From the NCBI RefSeq assembly GCF_012030425.1, contig NZ_JAAUVN010000001.1, positions 1,798,001 through 1,862,000 on the forward strand: a DNA stretch of 64,000 nucleotides, written 5' to 3'. The notes beneath the pieces were generated by a model, which ran no database searches, was not told where the DNA came from, and saw only the letters and a program-made list of their open reading frames with translations. A program made the translations under genes and the position numbers. The stretch's first letter is position 1. Every line of letters starts with the position of its first letter. This document shows positions 35,714-45,900 of the stretch, piece by piece. The DNA comes from Sphingobacterium sp. B16(2022). GTDB taxonomy: Bacteria > Bacteroidota > Bacteroidia > Sphingobacteriales > Sphingobacteriaceae.

Positions 35714-36577
35714 ATGAAATATCCGTTAATTATTTGCGCTCTCCTAGCGCTGGCAACTTTAGGATCAAGTTGTACCAGTAATAAAAAATTTGCCGCACTA
35801 CAAGCAAGTTACACCCAACTACAACAAAGTAATCAAGACCTAAGTAGCCGCTTACAGGCATCTGAAAGTGATTTAAACGGTTCAAAAATCAGAATCAAGA
35901 GTCTAGATGAGCAGATTGCTTCCGAAAAAGCAAATGTTGCTGCTTTACAGACGGCGTTAAACAACTGTCTAAATTCCAGCACGCAGGGAAATGCAAATGT
36001 TTCGAAACTTGTCGATGAGATTAATTCATCCAACAAATACATTCAGCAGCTTGTCAATAGCAAAAACAAAAGCGATTCACTTAATTTAGTGCTGACCAAC
36101 AATCTGACACGCTCCCTAAGCAGAGAAGAAATCAGAGATGTTGATATCCAGGTATTAAAAGGAGTCGTCTATATATCCCTTGCTGATAATATGCTGTACA
36201 AATCTGGAAGCTATGAGATCTCAGACAAAGCAGGTGAAACATTAGCGAAGATTGCTAAGATTATCACCGATTACAACAGTTACGATGTATTGATTGAAGG
36301 TAACACCGATAATGTGCCTATCAGCATGCCTAATATCCGCAACAACTGGGATTTAAGTACGTTAAGAGCTTCATCCGTGGTGATGGCTTTGCAGAACAAT
36401 TATGGAGTAGATCCAAAACGTTTAACCGCAGCGGGACGTGGCGAGTATAATACCATCGCACCTAACGATAACGAAGCTGGAAAAGCAAGAAACAGAAGAA
36501 CACAGATCATCATTACCCCTAAGTTAGATCAGTTTATGGAACTTATCGGTAAAGCCCCAGAAACAAGCCTGGACTAA
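35714..36577 (+). CDS. OmpA-family lipoprotein
   Basis: This 287-aa protein has lipobox GSSC (Cys20). A coiled-coil stalk follows (about 25-125, rich in Gln, Ser and Lys heptads), then a C-terminal OmpA/MotB peptidoglycan-binding domain (VLIEGNTDNVPI, NWDLSTLRASSVVMAL, LTAAGRGEYNTIAPND and RNRRTQIIITP). It tethers the outer membrane to peptidoglycan. It is monocistronic and is closed by a strong terminator. Confidence 0.92.
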   Translation: MKYPLIICALLALATLGSSCTSNKKFAALQASYTQLQQSNQDLSSRLQASESDLNGSKIRIKSLDEQIASEKANVAALQTALNNCLNSSTQGNANVSKLVDEINSSNKYIQQLVNSKNKSDSLNLVLTNNLTRSLSREEIRDVDIQVLKGVVYISLADNMLYKSGSYEISDKAGETLAKIAKIITDYNSYDVLIEGNTDNVPISMPNIRNNWDLSTLRASSVVMALQNNYGVDPKRLTAAGRGEYNTIAPNDNEAGKARNRRTQIIITPKLDQFMELIGKAPETSLD

Positions 36578-36630
36578 ATAATTGATGGTTTACGGCTGCA
36601 ACATTTGTTATTCGAATGGCAGCGAAATCC

Positions 36631-36670
36631 AACAAGAAAAAGCTAATCGAAAGATTAGCTTTTTCTTGTT
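36631..36670 (+). terminator. Terminator of the OmpA gene
   Basis: A perfect 18-bp stem (AACAAGAAAAAGCTAATC and complement) has a GAAA tetraloop and an embedded T-run. Confidence 0.9.
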
Positions 36671-36681
36671 TAAAGACCTTG

Positions 36682-36790
36682 ATTACCAATTACTGATCCT
36701 ATTCGATTTATCAATAATTTGTTTTTAAGAGCTTATTAAGATGGGTATCCTGTCGTGAGCTTGCTGCAATTAAAAAGCTTTAATGCATAT
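36682..36790 (-). pseudogene. R1: 3'-end remnant of a DUF4468-like gene; left flank of the 17-kb locus
   Basis: The minus strand encodes KQIIDKSNRIS followed by NW and a stop (36683-36685). This matches the C-terminus of the intact protein at 55571-56167 (KQIIDKSNRINNW), but an extra A in the run upstream shifts the frame. About 110 bp are close to 90 % identical to 54350-54459. The remaining 36791-36943 shows no genes. It should contain the promoter of the next operon, but I see no TAnnTTTG there. Confidence 0.75.
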
Positions 36791-36943
36791 ACATTTCATG
36801 ACAATTTCCATCCAGTATGATGAATTCCAGCTTCTTATATTTAGGTAAAAGCGCTTAGACAAAAGGCTGTTTTCAGCTTCTCAGCATTTAACTATAATAT
36901 TCAATTTAGTGGTATAATAAACTTAACATTAAAACACTAAATC

Positions 36944-37624
36944 ATGGGACTACAAACTATTGACTCTCAAAAGGGCACCATCAATTTAACCGGATCGATC
37001 TTCGATGGTGGAACGGTAAAAATCAATTTCAATTCTTTACCAGGGGCTCACCCTAAAACAATGGGTTACTTTGCTGCCATCTGGCAAGGATCTCAAATCC
37101 AAGCGTTAGATCAAGCATTAGATACGCACGAAATTGAAACAGACAATCAAGCAGGCACAACAAATTTCGACAGTTTAACACTGCAACGGCAAGATTACAT
37201 CATCGGCTTTGGCGTAAATCATGACGTCGGTACTACAATTTGTGCAACCTTATATGTACCTCAAAATTCGAAACCTTTTGATCCATTAACACCAACTTTA
37301 AGCAGTGTTTCGGTACCAGAGGAAGGAATAGGAACAAATTCATTGATTGCGAGCTACATCACACCTCTGTATAACTCACCTAAAACAAATGGGAACTGGA
37401 TCGCTTTATTTCAAGGTCCTTTTACCGCAAATTGCTTTACTGGCGCTAATGTAATTGCGAGTGCTAATGCTACCTCTGATAATAGCTCGGGTTCGATATC
37501 TATGAATAAGATCCCAAATGGACTTGAACGCTATCAAACCTACACAGTTGTTTATGGGATGAGCTCAAAAGGTGGCTCACCGAACTACAGCGACATCATT
37601 AGCTACTATTCTTTCGAAGCATAA
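36944..37624 (+). CDS. Two-repeat beta-sandwich protein, no signal peptide (locus gene 1)
   Basis: I do not recognise this 226-aa protein. It has no signal peptide. It contains two similar ~100-residue units, each with a W/F-x-G core: GYFAAIWQGSQIQAL (about 40-55) and NWIALFQGPFTANCF (about 152-166), each ending in a strand such as YIIGFGVNHD or YTVVYGMSS. The pattern suggests Ig-like or SKICH-like beta-sandwiches (inference). It is paralogous to the next gene, which is secreted. It is first in the putative operon with the two giant genes. A decayed copy of residues 46-60 lies at 54453-54497. Confidence 0.75.
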   Translation: MGLQTIDSQKGTINLTGSIFDGGTVKINFNSLPGAHPKTMGYFAAIWQGSQIQALDQALDTHEIETDNQAGTTNFDSLTLQRQDYIIGFGVNHDVGTTICATLYVPQNSKPFDPLTPTLSSVSVPEEGIGTNSLIASYITPLYNSPKTNGNWIALFQGPFTANCFTGANVIASANATSDNSSGSISMNKIPNGLERYQTYTVVYGMSSKGGSPNYSDIISYYSFEA

Positions 37625-37633
37625 CGCATGATC

Positions 37634-37667
37634 AAAGGCCCAAGTATACCTATTTGGGCCAACTTTT
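37634..37667 (+). terminator. Weak hairpin between locus genes 1 and 2
   Basis: GGCCCAA (37637-37643) pairs with TTGGGCC (37654-37660), followed after AAC by TTTT. It may attenuate transcription between the first gene and the rest of the operon. Confidence 0.45.
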
Positions 37668-37677
37668 AAAAAGAATC

Positions 37678-38415
37678 ATGAAGATTAAAAAGGGCTTATG
37701 TTTTACGTTTCTATTTCTGCAATTCATTACCCTTCAGGTTCTAACTGCAAATGGGCAAAGTACATCAATTCTTGTTCAACAAGATTCTTCGATACAAAGT
37801 CAAACTTCGATCAATGGGCATATGGTTACTGGCAAAATTATCACGATAAAATACAATACGATGTCAGGAAACAATCCGCTTAAAAATCAAAACTGGGTCG
37901 GTATATGGCAAGGAAGTCAAATTTTATACGACTCGCCGCCTTTGCATAAAGCCTATATTTTAGGGACGACCAGTAGTGGTGATTTTGCTTTCGACTCCTT
38001 ATCCATACAGAAAAATGAATATATCATTGGTCTTGGAAATGGAAGTAATACCAGCACAGTTTCAGCAACACTTTATTTTAAAGCAGCTGCTGAATTTTTC
38101 GAACCCGGACTTTCCTTTTCTACAACATTGGAGGTTTTAGAAAGAGGAGATAATTACTTAGTTGTCAAATTCAATACGCCTTTAGGAAATATTCCTGTTA
38201 AAAATAAAAACTGGATCGGAGTATGGAATGGTGAGACTTTTTTAAGTGATTGCAATAACCTGATTAAAAAGCAAACTGTCAATTCCACTGTGAGCGAAGA
38301 TGTTATTGCGATAAACAACCTCGATTTAATCCGGGGAACATTGTACACCATTACTTATGGTACAGGACCTGCTTGGACAGATATTGTTGCCTCTTACACT
38401 TTTATAAATCACTAA
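37678..38415 (+). CDS. Secreted two-repeat beta-sandwich protein (locus gene 2)
   Basis: This 245-aa paralogue of the preceding gene carries a Sec signal (MKIKKGLCFTFLFLQFITLQ to about NGQ). The start is at 37678; an in-frame ATG at 37654 lies in the hairpin. The two repeats contain NWVGIWQGSQILYD and NWIGVWNGETFLSD, followed by YIIGLGNG and YTITYGTGPAWTDIVASYTF. The function is unknown. Secreted and unsecreted versions side by side suggest the same partner is bound in two compartments, or that gene 1 leaves the cell by another route (inference). It lies 12 bp upstream of the 1177-aa gene. Confidence 0.75.
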   Translation: MKIKKGLCFTFLFLQFITLQVLTANGQSTSILVQQDSSIQSQTSINGHMVTGKIITIKYNTMSGNNPLKNQNWVGIWQGSQILYDSPPLHKAYILGTTSSGDFAFDSLSIQKNEYIIGLGNGSNTSTVSATLYFKAAAEFFEPGLSFSTTLEVLERGDNYLVVKFNTPLGNIPVKNKNWIGVWNGETFLSDCNNLIKKQTVNSTVSEDVIAINNLDLIRGTLYTITYGTGPAWTDIVASYTFINH

Positions 38416-38427
38416 AATAAAGACCCG

Positions 38428-41400
38428 ATGAGCATTATATTTAAAGCTACTCAAATTCCAGGATTGTACAGTTATGTTACTGCTACAGAATGGCGGGCTT
38501 GTTTTTTACCCAAATTAAGTACAGCTCCATCAGTTACACTAGCCGACAGCTTTAATCAACATGCCAGTATTTATATTTTTGCCTTAGAAGCACCAGACTT
38601 AAATAACCAATTCATTCAAAAATTATATACCCTTTTAAAAACCAATTACCCTTTCTATCAACAACAAAGCGATCATTGTTTTGTGTGGCTTAACCAGGGA
38701 GGAAACCCGGATGTCATAGCACAGTACCAGTTTGCACAAGCCCTTATATTTGACAATTCTTACAGCATAAAGAAAAATCCGGTTACGGCATCGCAACAAT
38801 TATGGTTTAATAACAGCAACTATTTTGCTGTTGCTCCTTACAGTCAGGTAAGCCTGAATAAATCTCTCGATGGCTTTATTATCCAAAGGATTCCTATATC
38901 CGTTCCATATGATTATGGTTTATACCTAACCAATGTTTTGAGTACTATGGCACCTATACCCTTGGGTAGTATAGCACGAAAAAATGCGAACCCCTCTTCA
39001 GAAATACCTTTAACTATTTTATTGAACAGTGCTGGCAGTTCAATTCAGTATGCTATTTCCTTTCCCTTGAAATTTGATAAACCACAATATTATCAAATTG
39101 AACAAGATTTATATCCTTATAACGGTAAAAATTTATATACCATTATGCCCACTGGTTTAAAGTATTATTTTGGCCCAAAGAACTGTATGACCGAAATGAC
39201 CTATTTGCTTTTCAACAATACAAATCTGCTCAATTTCACTGCCAGATTTCATCCCGGCGCTATCTTCAGTCCAGATTATACAAGTTTTAGATTAGAACCT
39301 TCTTCACCCCTATACACAAATATCCCGACAACCTATGGTAAACTCTTAAACGTCGAAAGCACTGCAAATTCTCTTCTTGTCTTTAGCAAATCGCCCGATG
39401 ATACCCATACCGGTAAATCAAGATACTACTGGACCATTGCAGGAGACTTTATATTAATGGATGCAGACACAATGGAGCAGACCATGATTCAAAACAGGCT
39501 ACTTTGCGGAATTTCGGGAACTGAAACCATCAGTTTCACTGGGGAAAATAAAATTTATAAAGGTGACATCATTAATTTTAAAAACAATCAGCCAGCATAT
39601 GCTCCGGTTTTCCCTATTCTTAATGACCAAAATGTAAAAAACGAATCACCGCTTTTAAGCAATGAATTTACCACAGCCTGGTTTTCGTTTAAAAAATCGG
39701 AACAAAATAACGCTACTCCTATTTTCTATCATTCACAGCCAGAAGGCGCCGCACTATTTAATCCTGGTGAAACACCGGGTATTTTAGGATATGCAGAAGT
39801 CCCATCCTCAAAACTGAACGAACATCAAAACGCATATTTTCCACTAGCTAGTTCTGCAGTCAGTAAACCCTACTTAGGGATGCGTAAAAAAGGTGACTCA
39901 GGTTACTACGATCAAGAAACTATCCGTCAATTTGAAATACAGATCTTAAATCCAGCGCGTAAACAAGCCATCGCTATTGCCAACCAGACTGTTAAACACC
40001 TTCAGAAAAAACGTATACAAGCAACAAGCACCAATAATGTAAATTTAAGTACTACTCCACAAGGATTATTGGTTAACTTAACTGACGATCAATCTGCTTG
40101 GCAGAGTTTAACATTGGCCAATCCAACGGTTTCCACGGATGAAAATGAAATTCTGCAGCCTTTAATGTTTAAAAACATGGATACAGAAGGCAGCAAAACG
40201 GGTTTACAGGAAGCCTTTCAAACCAATGAGCAATTTTTAGTGATCAGTAACCCCGTTCCTGGTCATATCGATTTCTACAACAGCTATTTTCAAAATAAAA
40301 TTGATATCGCAGCATGGCCGTTTATACTGGATATTACAGGTCAAAATAAATGGACAGATAAAAACGGATTTAACAACATCGTTATTTTTAAATTTTGTAA
40401 TTATTCCATTGAAGAACGAATTAAAAATCAAAAATTGTGGACAGATCCGTTAAACTTCAATAACCAAGAGAAAATACCTGCACTTACCAAATGGATATTA
40501 GATTATATTAATACAGCAAAACAGGCAGTAGTCAACGATAAAGAAAATAGTCCATTTTACAACTTTGTAAATATAGTCACCGATCCAAACTGGACTGGCA
40601 TTATCTGTCTCCAGGTTACGATCGATTTAACCAGTTTGCCAAAAGAAATCAAGGCCATCATGGCAGGTATTGATACCTCTAGATTTACAGCTCATCACTT
40701 CGGTATAGAAGCTAATCACATTGGTTTAACTGCAGACAACAAACTGGACGCAAACTTTAAAAGTTCGATGTTTGGCCTCATTAGTTACGTCAATGAAACT
40801 TCCGAATCACGTAATAAACTAAAAATACACCCTCCAGTTAACTTACCGATTACACCCGGAGACTTCGACTTTAAAGTACTTGAATTGCAAGTTATTTTTG
40901 ACAAGTCGGTCATTAAAGACTTTAAGTCTAAAATTCAGCTTACGCTAAATACACTCTTTAACGAACCTGTCATTTCTGAATCTAATCCAAACAAGGATGC
41001 CATCAATCAATATAGCATTGTTATGAAGGGCCTTTACGATAAAAGAAATGGAAACACGGGTTATTCATTTTCCATAACCGATACCAATACGCTTACTTTA
41101 AGCAGTGTAGCCATCACCCATGTAACTGTACTTGCTGTACAGTTGGCAACTGTAGATGAAACAGACACTGCAGATGTTACCTCCAGATTTTACATCAGCG
41201 GAAATTTAGCTTTCCAGCAGCTCGACAATTTTGATATGCTTTCCTATACTTCATTACCATGCAGCAATTTAATCTTGGATATGAAGTTTAATCTCAATGT
41301 GCTGGGATCAGACCATACCCCGACAAAGACATTTAGTTTTCAACCTGCAGGTATAGTTTTCGGTAAAAACGATGTGAAGACACGTCCAGATAGCCTTGTA

Positions 41401-41961
41401 CCCCATTTTCCTCTTGATTTAACTAATCTACTGTACAATAGCCCTGCCACTGCTGCAAAAGATACACCGGCAGTAACACCAGCTTCCTTATCTTATATTC
41501 CTGTAGACGCTCCGCTGTCCACCTTACCCCTGTCCAGCACCTGGTATGCACTTAGATTTAATGTCAATTTAGGATCCATGGGTGCATTGACAGCTAAAAT
41601 TGGCTTTAATGCCGAAATTTTACTCGCCTGGAGCCCTGGTCTAGCAGGTAACTGCGCACAGGTTTTCATAAAAATGCCCTTCAGTGGTAGCAAGGCTGAC
41701 AAAGGCTTTAGCTTACAAGGTATTTTAAAGTTTGCTGTTGGTTCAATCATGTTTATCAACACAGCAGCTACAGATGGTCAAAAAACACAATACGCCATGG
41801 TATTTACACAAATCGGGCTTTCACTAATGGGTTTAAAACTACCCAGATCAGGAAATACAATTTTCTATCTGTTTGGTAATCCCGATGGAAGTACGGATGA
41901 TTCAAACAAAGGCAATTTGGGCTGGTATGGCGCTTATCAAGCGGAGAAATCAAAAACTTAA
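38428..41961 (+). CDS. 1177-aa protein of unknown function (locus gene 3)
   Basis: I do not recognise this protein. It has no signal peptide or TM helix. It is Asn/Thr/Ser-rich with many short beta strands throughout. The last ~130 residues contain amphipathic strands such as WYALRFNVNLGSMGALTAKI, FSLQGILKFAVGSIMFIN and MVFTQIGLSLMGLKLP, and end in GNLGWYGAYQAEKSKT. These resemble the repetitive amphipathic strands in the first part of the 2538-aa protein downstream, so the two may share a fold and act together (inference). The spacing of 12 bp upstream and 35 bp downstream indicates one operon. Confidence 0.75.
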   Translation: MSIIFKATQIPGLYSYVTATEWRACFLPKLSTAPSVTLADSFNQHASIYIFALEAPDLNNQFIQKLYTLLKTNYPFYQQQSDHCFVWLNQGGNPDVIAQYQFAQALIFDNSYSIKKNPVTASQQLWFNNSNYFAVAPYSQVSLNKSLDGFIIQRIPISVPYDYGLYLTNVLSTMAPIPLGSIARKNANPSSEIPLTILLNSAGSSIQYAISFPLKFDKPQYYQIEQDLYPYNGKNLYTIMPTGLKYYFGPKNCMTEMTYLLFNNTNLLNFTARFHPGAIFSPDYTSFRLEPSSPLYTNIPTTYGKLLNVESTANSLLVFSKSPDDTHTGKSRYYWTIAGDFILMDADTMEQTMIQNRLLCGISGTETISFTGENKIYKGDIINFKNNQPAYAPVFPILNDQNVKNESPLLSNEFTTAWFSFKKSEQNNATPIFYHSQPEGAALFNPGETPGILGYAEVPSSKLNEHQNAYFPLASSAVSKPYLGMRKKGDSGYYDQETIRQFEIQILNPARKQAIAIANQTVKHLQKKRIQATSTNNVNLSTTPQGLLVNLTDDQSAWQSLTLANPTVSTDENEILQPLMFKNMDTEGSKTGLQEAFQTNEQFLVISNPVPGHIDFYNSYFQNKIDIAAWPFILDITGQNKWTDKNGFNNIVIFKFCNYSIEERIKNQKLWTDPLNFNNQEKIPALTKWILDYINTAKQAVVNDKENSPFYNFVNIVTDPNWTGIICLQVTIDLTSLPKEIKAIMAGIDTSRFTAHHFGIEANHIGLTADNKLDANFKSSMFGLISYVNETSESRNKLKIHPPVNLPITPGDFDFKVLELQVIFDKSVIKDFKSKIQLTLNTLFNEPVISESNPNKDAINQYSIVMKGLYDKRNGNTGYSFSITDTNTLTLSSVAITHVTVLAVQLATVDETDTADVTSRFYISGNLAFQQLDNFDMLSYTSLPCSNLILDMKFNLNVLGSDHTPTKTFSFQPAGIVFGKNDVKTRPDSLVPHFPLDLTNLLYNSPATAAKDTPAVTPASLSYIPVDAPLSTLPLSSTWYALRFNVNLGSMGALTAKIGFNAEILLAWSPGLAGNCAQVFIKMPFSGSKADKGFSLQGILKFAVGSIMFINTAATDGQKTQYAMVFTQIGLSLMGLKLPRSGNTIFYLFGNPDGSTDDSNKGNLGWYGAYQAEKSKT

Positions 41962-41996
41962 TTAACATAAATTAATAACCTTTAAAACTAAAAAAA

Positions 41997-42461
41997 ATGG
42001 CTTCTAAAAATTTAACCACAACCGGGACATCAACTTACGCAACCACGTATGGAGGTGCAGTCTATTTAACCTTTGGCGATTCGCAGATTATGCTGACAGC
42101 AGCAAATCTTAAAATACCTAGATTTTCCTATGTCTCCGAATCTTTTTATACGGCTGTTAGCTTAGGGCAGATCAAAGATGCGCTGATGCAGATCTTAAAT
42201 AAATTTAGTGACGAAACAGGCATTTCAGTCGACACAGTTACTACGCAGATTGACAGCTTAAGCAATTTACCTGTATTAAAACAAATCTTAAAGTCAGAAC
42301 TGGTGATTACAGAGTTTGTGATCCAGCCACCATCATCCGATACGGCAAAAGACGGTCGATACAGTTTTGGTATGGGTTTAAAATTGACCGAGGGCAATAC
42401 ACTTGGGCCCATCACACTCGATGGGGTTTCCTTCAATATTGCATTAACTCAAACCGCTTAA
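41997..42461 (+). CDS. Small locus protein with shared N-terminal module (locus gene 4)
   Basis: This 154-aa protein has no signal peptide. Its N-terminus, TYATTYGGAVYLTFGDSQIM, closely parallels the start of the 2538-aa protein (TAYGASMYLTFAGKPLVLT). Its C-terminus, GPITLDGVSFNIALTQTA, parallels that of the next gene. The middle is a helix with regular hydrophobics. A structural or adaptor role for the giant proteins is likely (inference). It is 2 bp upstream of gene 5. Confidence 0.75.
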   Translation: MASKNLTTTGTSTYATTYGGAVYLTFGDSQIMLTAANLKIPRFSYVSESFYTAVSLGQIKDALMQILNKFSDETGISVDTVTTQIDSLSNLPVLKQILKSELVITEFVIQPPSSDTAKDGRYSFGMGLKLTEGNTLGPITLDGVSFNIALTQTA

Positions 42462-42463
42462 AC

Positions 42464-42880
42464 ATGTCTGAAATCTGCACCACCATAACTTTAGAGGGAC
42501 GCGTCATTCCGTTAGTAGCTAAAACAGACGAAAAACTGATTTGCTATTATACCGTGCCTTCCCTCTCTGCCGATCCTGTTATTTTTTCGGCGGCGGACAA
42601 AGCCATTACCAGCGTTGCCGAACAGTTAGGTGAAGCAGGGACATTTATTAATGCGCAGGAATCGTTAAACAGTATTACCAAAACAATTGAAGAGATCATT
42701 CCTGGGCTCACTGTACTAAAGGCATCTAACCAGATTGCCTTTATGCAGATTATCGAGATCCACCCTATCGACCAAATTTCTTTCCTAATTGCAGTGAAAA
42801 TAAATAAAGGGGCATCACTTTTAGGAAACATAACTATTGATGGGGTTGGATTTCAAATTAAAGTCACCAGAACAGGCTAA
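42464..42880 (+). CDS. Small locus protein, C-terminal homologue of gene 4 (locus gene 5)
   Basis: This 138-aa protein is of unknown function with no signal peptide. Its C-terminal LGNITIDGVGFQIKVTRTG matches LGPITLDGVSFNIALTQTA of gene 4, and the central helix (ITKTIEEIIPGLTVLKAS) is analogous. The N-terminus (CTTITLEGRVIPLVAK) lacks the YGxxxYLTF motif. It sits between genes 4 and 6 with 2-bp and 24-bp gaps. Confidence 0.75.
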   Translation: MSEICTTITLEGRVIPLVAKTDEKLICYYTVPSLSADPVIFSAADKAITSVAEQLGEAGTFINAQESLNSITKTIEEIIPGLTVLKASNQIAFMQIIEIHPIDQISFLIAVKINKGASLLGNITIDGVGFQIKVTRTG

Positions 42881-42904
42881 TACCATGGCCATACAATAAA
42901 ACTT

Positions 42905-45900
42905 ATGTCGTATCAAACTGCATATGGCGCCAGCATGTATCTAACATTTGCAGGCAAGCCACTTGTCCTTACCGGAACACTTTCTGATAATGAAACAAAT
43001 TTCGAAGTGGACATGCCAACATTTACACTAGGCGAACTTATCAATGGTATTATCCATATGGTAAAGCCCAGCTATACCTTAAATTTTGATGCGCCATGGA
43101 GTTATATATTGAATGCCGAAATTAAAAACTTTAAACTAAAGCTAAAAGTCCCTTCTAAATCATCTGGCAAACCAATTGAATTTGGAATACAATACGATAC
43201 AGCTATAAAAATACCAGGATTTGAGATCACCTCACTCAGCATCATGGCCCGCTCTATTCGTGATGTAAATTTTAACATGACAGGTAGTTTGGATTTTTTA
43301 GGGATAAAATATAAACTTGATGAATTATTTGGTCAGGATGGTATTAATTTACTCGATCCACAGGGCATGCCGCAGCCAGCTCCTAAACCAAGTATCTTTA
43401 AACTCAACTTTTTAGGTGCCGGTCAGCACTTAGAACTTGCAGATGCAGCTAAGTACAATCACGTCAATGAGGTTGTCGACCGTCTGCAAGAATTAATGAA
43501 GGAACCACCCCCAGGAACCGTTGTACCACCTTTTACGCAGGCTCTACATTTCAACAACAACAGTCAATGGTTATTTGCTATTGACGCTGTTATTATGAAT
43601 ACGGTTGCCTTTAAAATTGTATTTAATGACCCCGTACTCTATGGACTTTACCTCAGTCTTTCGGGCGAAAAAGCAAAAGTATTTGCCGGACTTGAATTTG
43701 AAATTTTATACAAGAAAATAACGGACGATATCGGGGTCTTTCAAATAGAATTGAAACTACCCGATAGTATCCGAAATTTAGAATTTGGAGCCGTATCCAT
43801 CACACTTCCTGTCATTGGTATATGGATATATACCAACGGGAACTTCAAAATTGATCTGGGTTTCCCCTATAATAATGATTTTTCCCGTTCGTTCACCGTT
43901 CAAGCATTTCCATTCACAGGAGCTGGCGGCTTTTATTTTGCCGTATTAAACGGATCAACCTCATTAACGGTACCTAAAACAGATTTGGGTACTTTTAATC
44001 CTGTCCTTGAATTTGGTATCGGTTTAAATCTGGGTTTGGGTAAAACCTTCAACAAAGGTATTCTTTCCGCAGGCTTAACCCTTGTTTTTTATGGTATTGT
44101 AGAAGGTACACTCGGTTGGTTCAAACCTTATTCTCCCGACACTGTCCGTTCCTCAGATACCGATCTGTACTATAAACTGAAAGGGACATTTGGTATTGTG
44201 GGCCATATATTTGGTTCCGTAAACTTTGCTATTATATCAGCGACACTTGATATTATTGTATATGCGCAAGCCACCGTGACCATAGAAGCTGCAGAACCTA
44301 TTTTACTTGCTTTTGAGGCTGGAGTCTCCATTCAGCTAACCGTAAAAATAAACCTAGGCTTTTTCTCCATCAAGATACACTTATCCTTTAGTGCCACTAT
44401 CAGAGAGCAATTTACCATTGGTTCATCTGGTCCAGCGCAATGGAAACCAATCTCAGCCCAAGGTTCTTTATACCGCTTGAACCATCATGAAACAACTACT
44501 GTTCCTTTGAACTGGAACAGTTTGGTGACGATAGATACTCCACAACAATTAGATCTATACTTCATTCCTTTCTTTAGTGCATCAAAACCAGAGCAGGTAC
44601 AAACAACAGTTGGTATTGCATCTCTTTTTGCAGAAAATGATAATCATACACCAATAACAAATTATGTCATTGATGAAAATTCGCTTCATGCCGACAGTAC
44701 ATTAAAACCATTTGACAAACTGTGCATCGGCCTCTTGTCATGGGCTCTTCATGTAGCATTAGCGCAACAACATGACACCTCTTTTTCTGATTTATTGAGC
44801 GACAAAATTTCTGCCCTGCAAATCGATCAGATCATAAACAACCTAAATCAACCATTACCTGAGTCCGGTAATACTGATTCATTCAACTATAAACAGCTTA
44901 TTAATTTTATAAAAGAACTGTATGTGCTTAATCTAATTAAAGCACAGGCAGATCAGGAGCAAACACTTCCGTTAACGGTTTTTCCAATGATTCCAGAATT
45001 GTTGATGACAGATTCAGCACATAATGATGTCGTCAATTTTAACACCTTCAATACGGTCAATGAGCTGTACCTGAATGAAGTGTTAAAATTGGTATCGCAA
45101 TTTACCGATAGCGACCCTGAAAACAGGATAGCTGTTCAAAGCGAAAAGACCGAATCTATGGCTACGCTCATGTTTACAGATTATTTCCAGCTATTGATCA
45201 AATCACTTCTTCAATCGGCACAGGAAAATTTAGAAGTTTACAACTACATCTTACCGAGCGACGCAGAAAATACACTTTACGCCATTGCCAATGAATTTAA
45301 CGTGAGTGCCCTGTCTATTGTTTTAGCCAATAAAGCAATACCGGGAATTTTAGTACCTGGTAAAAACATCCTAATCCCTGGTATTGCATACACATTAGCC
45401 GCAGCAGAAACCTTTTCTAGCTTACAGAAGTTATATCCATATACCCACACAGGTACAGACTGGAATACGGAATTCATTACCAACAACCTGAAAACCATGA
45501 TGTTTCAGACAGGCGCTGGTATGGAGATCAATGGACATGACTACATTATTTTACCGAACGACACGTTCGATTCCATTAAAAAAAGCCATAAATTAACAAT
45601 AAGTGAGCTGGCCGATGTAATGGAAAATAATAAAACAAAGCTCATACTGGAGACCTTTAGCCTTGTAACGCTGCCACACTTCACCGTTACGATCGACAAA
45701 GACAGTACATTCTTGTCATTTGCAACAACTTACAGCTTGGAGCTGGATGTAATTGCAGAAGCAAATCTTGAAGCAAATATTTTGCAAAATGGTGTAAGCT
45801 TCTTTATTACCAATGTACAATCCCTAAGCCTTCAAACTATTCTAAATGCTGTTTATCAAAGCAATGGATTCTCAAAAGCAGGTGGAAGCGCAAGCAGATT

